From positions 7,723,961 to 7,787,960 of the forward strand of contig NZ_JH993797.1 in assembly GCF_000316115.1 (NCBI RefSeq): a stretch of DNA of 64,000 bases, read 5' to 3'. A program made the translations under genes and the position numbers. Within the stretch, counting starts at the first letter, position 1. Each line of letters opens with the position of its first letter. This document shows positions 41,784 through 48,673 of the stretch, one piece after another. A model generated the notes under the pieces. It searched no databases and had not been told where the DNA came from. It saw only the letters and a program-made list of their open reading frames with translations. Source of the DNA: Leptolyngbya sp. PCC 7375. Lineage in GTDB: Bacteria; Cyanobacteriota; Cyanobacteriia; Phormidesmidales; Phormidesmidaceae.

Positions 41784-44575
41784 TGGAAAATGTTGCCGAT
41801 ATCTATACGCTCTCGCCAGTTCAGCTAGGTATGTTGTTTCACACCCTGGCCGATACCCAGGCTGGGGTTTATGTGAATCAATACACCTGTAAGCTCAGCG
41901 GTAGTCTCCAGCCAAATCTGTTACGGCAGGCGTGGCAACAGACGGTGGCACGACATCCGGTTTTGCGCACGGCGTTTCTGTGGGACGGTTTGGATGAGCC
42001 GTTACAGGTGGTTCGTGAGCAAGTGCAGCTGCCTTGGCGGTCATTGGATTGGCGTGGGGTCACAGATGCTGAGCAGATAACTAAGTTAGAGGAGTTTTTG
42101 GAGTGCGATCGCACCCAAGACTTCAACCTGGACCAGGCCCCACTGCTGCGCCTCACCCTGATTCACCTGCGCGATAACGTCCATCAGTTTATCTGGAGTT
42201 CTCACCACCTGTTATTTGACGGCTGGTCGCTGCCCCTGATCTGGCAAGATATGCTGACCTACTACAGCGCATTACTCCAGGGAACCGTGCCCCAGCTGCA
42301 GCCCACACGCCCCTACCGTGACTACATTGCCTGGCAGCAAGAGCAGGATCCCAGTAAAGCTGAATCTTTCTGGCGCAATCAGCTCCAGGGTTTTGTCGAG
42401 CCTACACCGCTGCCTGCTGCCCACTCTGGGACATCTCAACACTACCAGCAGCAGACACAATCCCTATCACCGTCTTTGACCACAGCCCTCAAAAACCTGG
42501 CACGACAACATCAGTTAACGCTAAATACCCTGGTTCAGGGAGCATGGGCACTACTCTTAAGCCACTACAGCGGTGAAGATCAGGTGACCTACGGTTCAGT
42601 GGTATCGGGTCGTCCGGCTGATCTAAGTGGTGTGGAAACCATGGTGGGATTGTTTATTAATACCCTACCTGTGCGGGTAAGCATTAAACCTGAGCAAACT
42701 CTCATCGATTGGCTACGGTTACGACAACAGCAGCAGCTAGACCTACGACAGTACGAAACCACAGCCCTTACCGATATTCAACGCTGGAGCGATGTGCCCC
42801 AGGGCAACCCTCTGTTTGAAAGCATTGTGGTGTTTGAAAACTATCCAGCGGCAGCAGCTACAGACCTCGGGTTTGATACCAGCGACGTGCGCTATTTGGA
42901 GCAGAGTAATTATCCGCTGGCGCTGTTGGTGGTTCCTGGTGAGTCGTTGGAGCTATTGCTGTTGTTTGATGCGGGTAGGTTTGAGGAAGGTGTAGTCGCA
43001 CACCTACATGCCCATTTAGAACTGTTGCTTACTGCCTTTGTCGAACAGCCTCAAAGCAAACTCGCTGATCTGCCCCGTTTAACACCAGCAGAACAGCAGC
43101 AGCTAACCACCTGGGAGACGATCGACTATCCCCATGACCTGACTATTTATCAGCTGATTGAATCTCAAGTGAAACAGACACCAGATGCTCTGGCAGTTGT
43201 GTTTGAGGGACAAACACTGACCTATGGTGAACTGCATCAACAGGCTGATCAACTCGCTGATCTGTTTTGTTCAAATGGAGTAATTCCTGGTGATCGGATT
43301 GCTTTATGTTTAACACCATCTCTGGACAGAATTATTAGTATCTTGGCTGTGCTTAAGGCGGGGGCGGCCTATGTGCCGCTTGATCCGGCGTATCCGGTTG
43401 AACGGCTGAAATATTGTCTGCAGGATACTAAACCGAAATTCTTGCTGACTCAGCGTTCGGTTGATCTGCCGGATACATCTGTTCCCCTTATCTATATGGA
43501 CGGGGGGGACGGGCCGGTGCAAGGGGAGGCACAGGGGCAGGACTTCGGCAAGCTCAGCCGAGCCGCACAAGGCCAGCCCCTACGATCTTCTCAACCACAG
43601 GATCTTGCTTATATTATTTACACCTCTGGTTCTACTGGTAAACCCAAGGGGGTGATGGTGAGTCACCGGAATTTGGTGCATTCCACAACCGCTCGTGCCC
43701 ACGTTTACCCAGAGCCTGTGGGTCGATTTCTGTTGCTCTCGTCTATTGCCTTTGATAGTTCTGTCGCTGGTATTTTTTGGACACTTTGTCAGGGGGGAAC
43801 CCTGGTCTTACCGCCTGAGCGCATAGAACAAGATTTGCAGCAGCTGGCTGATTTAATTGCTCATCAGCAAATCACCCATACACTCTGTGTACCGACGCTG
43901 TATTCGTTGTTGTTGGAAGCTACTGATCCGCAACAGCTGGCTAAACTCCGCACGGTGATTGTGGCAGGTGAAGCCTGTTCGCGGGCGCTGGTGCAGAATC
44001 ACTATGCCAAGCTGCCGACTACGGCTTTGTATAACGAATATGGCCCTACTGAGACAACTGTATGGTGTACGGCGTATCGGATTCCGGCAGAGCCTGGAGC
44101 TGTGGCGATTGGTAAGGCGATTCCCAACACTCAGATTTATCTGCTAGATAAGGATTTGCATCCGGTTCCCATTGGGGCCATTGGTGAGATTTATGTCGGT
44201 GGTGATGGGGTAACGCAGGGGTATTGGAATCAGCCGGAGAAGACGGCATTGTCGTTTGTGATGTTGGAAGGTGGGCATTGCCTACCCTACAGGGGGCGTC
44301 TTTATAAAACTGGCGATTTGGCTCGGTATCGCTCCAACGGCACCCTGGAATGGTTAGGACGGTGTGACCGGCAGGTGAAAATTCGTGGCTATCGGATTGA
44401 GCTAGGAGAGATTGAAGATGTGCTGCAAGATCACCCAGCAATTCAGGAAGCCGTAGTTGTTGCTCGCAATACATTCCAGCCATCGGATGTCGATAGTTTA
44501 GTTTCTGCTCTTGCATCTCTTCCTCTTGAGAAAACAGAGACATTATTAGCCAACACAATGGGAGAGGGTGCTTAG
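41783..44575 (+). CDS. NRPS C domain plus incomplete A domain (ends after A8)
   Basis: A 930-residue protein that starts one base inside the previous stop codon (TAATG). Condensation domain about 5-440 with SSHHLLFDGWS. Adenylation domain from about 450 with YTSGSTGKPKG, NEYGPTETTVW, YKTGDLARY and CDRQVKIRGYRIELGEIE. It then stops about 45 residues after A8, so A9, A10 and the PCP are absent. They are found at the start of the gene at 46678. The by-eye pocket residues D-S-A-L-I-A-E-V-W match no code I recall with confidence. Two low-complexity stretches, before A3 (GGDGPVQGEAQGQDFGKLSR) and before A7 (EGGHCLPYRG), are encoded by repeat-like DNA. Confidence 0.88.
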   Translation: MENVADIYTLSPVQLGMLFHTLADTQAGVYVNQYTCKLSGSLQPNLLRQAWQQTVARHPVLRTAFLWDGLDEPLQVVREQVQLPWRSLDWRGVTDAEQITKLEEFLECDRTQDFNLDQAPLLRLTLIHLRDNVHQFIWSSHHLLFDGWSLPLIWQDMLTYYSALLQGTVPQLQPTRPYRDYIAWQQEQDPSKAESFWRNQLQGFVEPTPLPAAHSGTSQHYQQQTQSLSPSLTTALKNLARQHQLTLNTLVQGAWALLLSHYSGEDQVTYGSVVSGRPADLSGVETMVGLFINTLPVRVSIKPEQTLIDWLRLRQQQQLDLRQYETTALTDIQRWSDVPQGNPLFESIVVFENYPAAAATDLGFDTSDVRYLEQSNYPLALLVVPGESLELLLLFDAGRFEEGVVAHLHAHLELLLTAFVEQPQSKLADLPRLTPAEQQQLTTWETIDYPHDLTIYQLIESQVKQTPDALAVVFEGQTLTYGELHQQADQLADLFCSNGVIPGDRIALCLTPSLDRIISILAVLKAGAAYVPLDPAYPVERLKYCLQDTKPKFLLTQRSVDLPDTSVPLIYMDGGDGPVQGEAQGQDFGKLSRAAQGQPLRSSQPQDLAYIIYTSGSTGKPKGVMVSHRNLVHSTTARAHVYPEPVGRFLLLSSIAFDSSVAGIFWTLCQGGTLVLPPERIEQDLQQLADLIAHQQITHTLCVPTLYSLLLEATDPQQLAKLRTVIVAGEACSRALVQNHYAKLPTTALYNEYGPTETTVWCTAYRIPAEPGAVAIGKAIPNTQIYLLDKDLHPVPIGAIGEIYVGGDGVTQGYWNQPEKTALSFVMLEGGHCLPYRGRLYKTGDLARYRSNGTLEWLGRCDRQVKIRGYRIELGEIEDVLQDHPAIQEAVVVARNTFQPSDVDSLVSALASLPLEKTETLLANTMGEGA
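43500..43585. repeat. Repeat-like GC-rich insert inside an A domain gene
   Basis: A purine-rich and hairpin-forming stretch (TCGGC..GCCGA near 43545-43561) ends in CAGCCCCTACGA, like dispersed cyanobacterial hairpins. It is translated as a Gly/Gln-rich segment in front of motif A3 and is absent from ordinary A domains. Confidence 0.4.
44270..44291. repeat. Palindromic repeat inside an A domain gene, second copy
   Basis: GGTGGGCATTGCCTACCCTACA differs at three of 22 positions from the intergenic copy at 36031. It is read in frame as EGGHCLPYRG just before motif A7. Confidence 0.6.
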
Positions 44576-44576
44576 C

Positions 44577-45302
44577 ATGTTAATGAAGGAATCATGGCTA
44601 AAATACACTCTTGTTAGGGGGCTCAAAAAACTCAAGCTTCGACGCGACAGTGCCCTAAAGCAGAAGCTATTAAAGGAAGGTCGAACCCGCTGGCTAGATA
44701 TGGGTAGCCGCCGGTTTGAAGAGGGTTTTATGTGCTTGGATTTGGGCTCAGCTGATGGTCTATCTCCTGACCATGCTGAGAGATACTATCAAGCCAATAT
44801 AAGCCAGCTGGGAGAGGCCGATCGTGAGACATTAGGGCAGTTTGATCTAGTCAGAATGCAGCATGTTTTTGAGCACTTTAGCTTTGAGGAGGGTGTAGAC
44901 CTGCTTAAATTCTGTTCTAGCATTCTGAAGCCAGATGGTTACTTATTGATCACGGTTCCAGACTTGCGAATCCATATCAATGGATATTTCACAAATTATC
45001 GTCACATGGATTATTTTGTGAACTATGCTCGGCGTAGGATTCCGAAGGATGCACCTCCAAGCTTTATTTTTTCATTCCATGCTCACCAATTTGGATATGC
45101 GCCGGTCGAAGAACCGGGTCAAGTCCATCGGTGGAGCTATGACTATGAGGGACTCAAGTATCAGCTAGAGAGAGTTAATCAGTTTAAAAACATCAAACGC
45201 TTGGATTTGCTGGATCCTTGGGCTGCTGTTCCATTTACCCACAATATGCCCATTGAGGATCTGTGTGTGATTGCGCAGAAGAACTCGGTGGAGGGAGGGT
45301 AA
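44577..45302 (+). CDS. Methyltransferase-like protein (class I SAM fold, COG4627-like)
   Basis: A 241-residue protein resembling the predicted SAM-dependent methyltransferase group whose members have a glycine-rich first strand followed by a conserved H(V/I)(F/L)EH motif. Here RMQHVFEHFSFEEGVDLL and LKPDGYLLITVPDL are well preserved. Motif I reads WLDMGSRRF and lacks the usual GxG, so SAM binding may be altered. GGGAGAGGG eight bases upstream supports ATG 44577. It begins two bases after the truncated NRPS stop and lies exactly where methyltransferase domains are inserted into A domains. It could methylate the bound residue or a sugar. Confidence 0.72.
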   Translation: MLMKESWLKYTLVRGLKKLKLRRDSALKQKLLKEGRTRWLDMGSRRFEEGFMCLDLGSADGLSPDHAERYYQANISQLGEADRETLGQFDLVRMQHVFEHFSFEEGVDLLKFCSSILKPDGYLLITVPDLRIHINGYFTNYRHMDYFVNYARRRIPKDAPPSFIFSFHAHQFGYAPVEEPGQVHRWSYDYEGLKYQLERVNQFKNIKRLDLLDPWAAVPFTHNMPIEDLCVIAQKNSVEGG

Positions 45303-45304
45303 CT

Positions 45305-46681
45305 ATGGCCCATATTGTTTGTATGACTGGCGGGCTAACCGGCATTCTTAATGCCAGTTTTGCATTGGTAAAACAGCTGGAACAGGCTGGACATCGAGTC
45401 ACCTATGCGAGCCCGGCTCAGCTGCGAGAGCCAGTTACAGCTCAGGGTATTCCCTACGTGCAGCTTGATACCTGGGTAATTCAGGCAGGTGAGCCGTCAA
45501 TGGGTCGCTGGCAAAAGTGGCGAACATTGCGAGAACGACAGCAGCAAGCAGTTGATGCCCTCGGTGTGCAGAACTTTGTTCAGACTATACGCGAACTGGC
45601 TCCAGACTTGCTGTTAATTGATATGGAGATGCACCCTCACATTATGGCCGCTGTCACTGGCCAGTTTTCGGTTGCGTTGCTATGTCAGTTTCTCTCCATT
45701 TGGAAGCGTCCCAGCCTACCTCCGATGCATACCAGTATTGTTCCGGGTAAAGGGCTGTCAGGGCAGCGACTCGCCATTGAATGGAGCTGGTGGCGTTATA
45801 GCTGGAGAAAATGGTGGGAATTTCAGCGGGAGTGCTGGCGGCGCATGGGCATTGATCGAGTCTCGATACTGCGCTGCTATGCACGACAGATCGGCTATCC
45901 CTGGCGTAATCAACGTGATCAGTGGCTGGTGCCGTATCCCCATGCATCGCTGCCTATACTTTGTTTTAATGCGCTGGAACTGGACTTTCCCCATGACCCT
46001 CATCCCTCTATGAATTATGTTGGTCCTATGGTTTTAGAGAACCGTCAGGAGTCAATGGTTGAGCCCGCAACAGAAGCAGCGCTTGTACAACTTTTTGAGA
46101 AACATACGTCTGACGAAAGATTTCTTATTTATTGCGGTTGCAGCACTTTTGTAAAGACTGATCAACACTTTTTACAAAAGCTGATAGAGGCCGTCTCGAC
46201 CCGCCCACAGTGGGATTTAGTGTTGGGATTGGGAGGAAAGTTGAGTCCTCGTAAACTGTCAGACTTGCCACTTAATGTTCATGCCTTTAGCTGGGTACCT
46301 CAGTTGCAGGTCATTCAGCATGCAGACTGTGTCATCAATAATGGCGGGATTAATAGCATTAATGAGTGTCTGTACTTTGGTGTGCCGATGCTGGTGTATT
46401 CCCTCAAGCATTTTGATCAGGATGGGGATGCAGCTCGTGTGGCTTACCACGGTCTGGGGATTGCTGGCGATATTGTTCAGGATCAGTCAGCGAAAATACG
46501 CCAGTATATTCAGGCCTTGCTGAGTGATCAGTCCTATAAACAGCAGGCCGAGCGCATGGGTGAGTACTGTCATCGCTATGGCCACCGCGCTGCTCGGGTT
46601 GTTGAGTCTTTATTGGATTCTCAACGGGTAGAACGCGATTTCTTAGCCGTTAGTAACCAGCGGGGAGGAGGTGTATCATGA
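45305..46681 (+). CDS. Glycosyltransferase, GT1/UGT-like
   Basis: A 458-residue GT-B fold glycosyltransferase. The N-terminal acceptor domain begins AHIVCMTGGLTGILNASFALV. The C-terminal donor domain has LIYCGCSTF, FSWVPQLQVIQHADCVINNGGINSINECL and GVPMLVYSLKHFDQDGDAARV, the arrangement of the family's nucleotide-sugar site, with NNGG in place of the usual HGG. It would transfer a sugar from a UDP- or TDP-donor to the peptide. GAGGGAGGG sits just before the ATG. Its stop overlaps the next NRPS start by four bases (ATGA). It is embedded between the two halves of a split adenylation domain. Confidence 0.85.
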   Translation: MAHIVCMTGGLTGILNASFALVKQLEQAGHRVTYASPAQLREPVTAQGIPYVQLDTWVIQAGEPSMGRWQKWRTLRERQQQAVDALGVQNFVQTIRELAPDLLLIDMEMHPHIMAAVTGQFSVALLCQFLSIWKRPSLPPMHTSIVPGKGLSGQRLAIEWSWWRYSWRKWWEFQRECWRRMGIDRVSILRCYARQIGYPWRNQRDQWLVPYPHASLPILCFNALELDFPHDPHPSMNYVGPMVLENRQESMVEPATEAALVQLFEKHTSDERFLIYCGCSTFVKTDQHFLQKLIEAVSTRPQWDLVLGLGGKLSPRKLSDLPLNVHAFSWVPQLQVIQHADCVINNGGINSINECLYFGVPMLVYSLKHFDQDGDAARVAYHGLGIAGDIVQDQSAKIRQYIQALLSDQSYKQQAERMGEYCHRYGHRAARVVESLLDSQRVERDFLAVSNQRGGGVS

Positions 46682-48618
46682 CAAAAGATAACTATGGAGA
46701 ACTACGCCAGCGGGTGATGAAGCTCTCGCCGAGTCAGCGAGTGGCATTAGCACAACAGCTGTCTCATTCTTCCAAAAGTTCTCAGCGGTTAGTTGCCTAT
46801 GTGGTGCCTAAACCGCATGACAGCGCTCTAAATCCTTCTGTATTAAAGGATTTTCTCAAATCCAAACTGCCTAATTACATGGTGCCTGCGGCTATTGTTC
46901 CTTTAGAGACCCTACCGCGTACTGCCAATGGCAAAGTTGATGTTAACGCCTTGCCTGAGCCAAAGATAGCCACCTCTAATGCAGGTGAGGCTCCACGCAA
47001 TGCCGTTGAAGAAACCCTGGCTCAAATTTGGCAAGATGTGCTAAGGCTCAATGCCGTTGGCATCCACGACAACTTTTTTGAACTGGGCGGGGATTCGATC
47101 CTTAGTATTCAAATTGTTTCCAGGGCACGAGAGGCTGGGTTGCGACTAGCGCCTAACCAGCTGTTTGAACAGCCGACAATAGCGGAGTTGGCAGCTGTTG
47201 TAAATCTCACTCCTGCAGTGGCTGCCACACAGGCCGTGGTGACTGGAGAAGTCCCCCTGACGCCGATTCAGCAGTGGTTCTTTGAGCAGAAAATGGAGTC
47301 TGCACACCACTGGCATCAGGCGATGTTGGTGGAGGTGCCTGACGGGGTGAATAGTGAGAGGGTGGAGGGTGCGATCGCAATCCTCTGGACCCACCACGAT
47401 GCCCTTAGACTCAGCTTTACCCACAAGCAAACCAACACCGACGCTAGCAACCCACCAAAGCTAATTCAAATAGATCTCACGCCCCTAACCGCATCGGAGC
47501 AAGTCCAGGCGATTGCCGCCCATGGCACTCAGCTGCACCAAGATGTGAATTTAGCCGCAGGGGGCCTCATGCGGACAGCCCTGTTCACTCGCGGTACCAA
47601 CCAGTCGTGGCTACTGCTGAGCTTGCACCATCTGGTAGTCGATGCTGTTTCCTGGCAAATTCTTCTGGGTGACTTATCGACGCTGCTAGGTAGTACTGCA
47701 CAACTACCTGAGAAAACAACTTCGTTCAAGACCTGGTCTGAAACACTGAGGATGGCTACACAACAAGCCGAAGCTGACTTTTGGTTAACTCAGGTTGAAC
47801 AGCCCACTCTCCCATTGCCCCACGATTATGCTGAGACAGCACTATCTATGGAGGCAACCACACAGACAGTGACAGCTTCTCTGAATCAAGAAGATACTCA
47901 AGCGCTGCTGCAGACTGTTCCTGCTGTTTACAACACCCAGATCAATGATGCATTGCTGACTGCATTAGCCCAGACGTTGTTGCAGTGGGTTGGTGCAACA
48001 TCGGGTACTGTCCGGGTGGAAGTAGAAGCCCACGGTAGAGAACAGATTACCCCTGAGATCGACGTATCGCGAACCGTAGGCTGGTTTACGACTACCTATC
48101 CAGTCAGTCTACAGGTGAGAAATACTGAAGACTGTATGGAGTCACTTAAATCAGTTAAGGAGCAACTGCGTCAGATTCCTGACCGGGGTATTAGCTATGG
48201 CATGTTGCGCTATTTAGGAAATGAGACGATACGACAGAGATTGGCTCAAGCATCTGACTCCGAAGTCTTGTTTAACTACTTAGGTCAGCAAGATCTCACA
48301 TCAGTAGGTTTGCAGATAATCCAGGATATTGATGTTGGCACACTGAGGGATCCACAAAACAGGCGTGGTTATCTCTTGGAGATCAATGCCTGGGTCGCCA
48401 ACGGACAACTGCAAGTCAACTGGCGTTATGACACCAAGATGCATCGACCAGACACCTTGAAAACCCTGGCCAATCAATATCTTAGCGTTTTGAAATCTCT
48501 TATTGCCCAATGCTCTACCACAGACAGCGGTGGCTTTACCCCATCCGATTTTCCTGACACTGACTTTAGTCAGAGCGAACTCGATGATTTTATTGGCCAG
48601 CTTACAGGTGGTTATTAG
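46678..48618 (+). CDS. NRPS: C-terminal part of A domain (A9-A10), PCP and epimerization domain
   Basis: A 646-residue protein that starts in the middle of an adenylation domain. Residues about 1-40 are linker (LSPSQRVALAQQL). RLVAYVVPKP, LPNYMVPAAIVPLETLP and TANGKVD give A9 and A10. A PCP follows (GGDSILSIQI, about 110-180) and then an epimerization domain (about 195-625) with LHHLVVDAVSW, EAHGREQ, VGWFTTTYP and NYLG. It supplies what the gene at 41783 lacks, so the two chains probably assemble into one working module producing a D-residue. Upstream GGGGAGGAGG gives a strong ribosome-binding site, which argues for a genuine separate protein over a sequencing error. Confidence 0.88.
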   Translation: MTKDNYGELRQRVMKLSPSQRVALAQQLSHSSKSSQRLVAYVVPKPHDSALNPSVLKDFLKSKLPNYMVPAAIVPLETLPRTANGKVDVNALPEPKIATSNAGEAPRNAVEETLAQIWQDVLRLNAVGIHDNFFELGGDSILSIQIVSRAREAGLRLAPNQLFEQPTIAELAAVVNLTPAVAATQAVVTGEVPLTPIQQWFFEQKMESAHHWHQAMLVEVPDGVNSERVEGAIAILWTHHDALRLSFTHKQTNTDASNPPKLIQIDLTPLTASEQVQAIAAHGTQLHQDVNLAAGGLMRTALFTRGTNQSWLLLSLHHLVVDAVSWQILLGDLSTLLGSTAQLPEKTTSFKTWSETLRMATQQAEADFWLTQVEQPTLPLPHDYAETALSMEATTQTVTASLNQEDTQALLQTVPAVYNTQINDALLTALAQTLLQWVGATSGTVRVEVEAHGREQITPEIDVSRTVGWFTTTYPVSLQVRNTEDCMESLKSVKEQLRQIPDRGISYGMLRYLGNETIRQRLAQASDSEVLFNYLGQQDLTSVGLQIIQDIDVGTLRDPQNRRGYLLEINAWVANGQLQVNWRYDTKMHRPDTLKTLANQYLSVLKSLIAQCSTTDSGGFTPSDFPDTDFSQSELDDFIGQLTGGY

Positions 48619-48651
48619 TTAGTGGTTATTAGTTAGTGGTTATTAGTTAGT
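48610..48651. repeat. 14-bp tandem repeat, three copies, over a stop codon
   Basis: GGTTATTAGTTAGT occurs three times head to tail. The first copy contains the stop codon of the NRPS gene, and a partial fourth copy follows. Confidence 0.85.
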
Positions 48652-48673
48652 GGTGTAGTTTGAGATTAATCCC

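Noticed and set aside
44046..44558. A 170-residue minus-strand frame opposite an NRPS adenylation domain
   Set aside because: Composition is driven by the A-domain codons, and no family resemblance or start signal is seen.
44575..46678. Treating the split A domain as a sequencing error or simple nonsense mutation
   Set aside because: The halves are 2.1 kb apart with two complete genes between them, and each new gene has its own strong ribosome-binding site.
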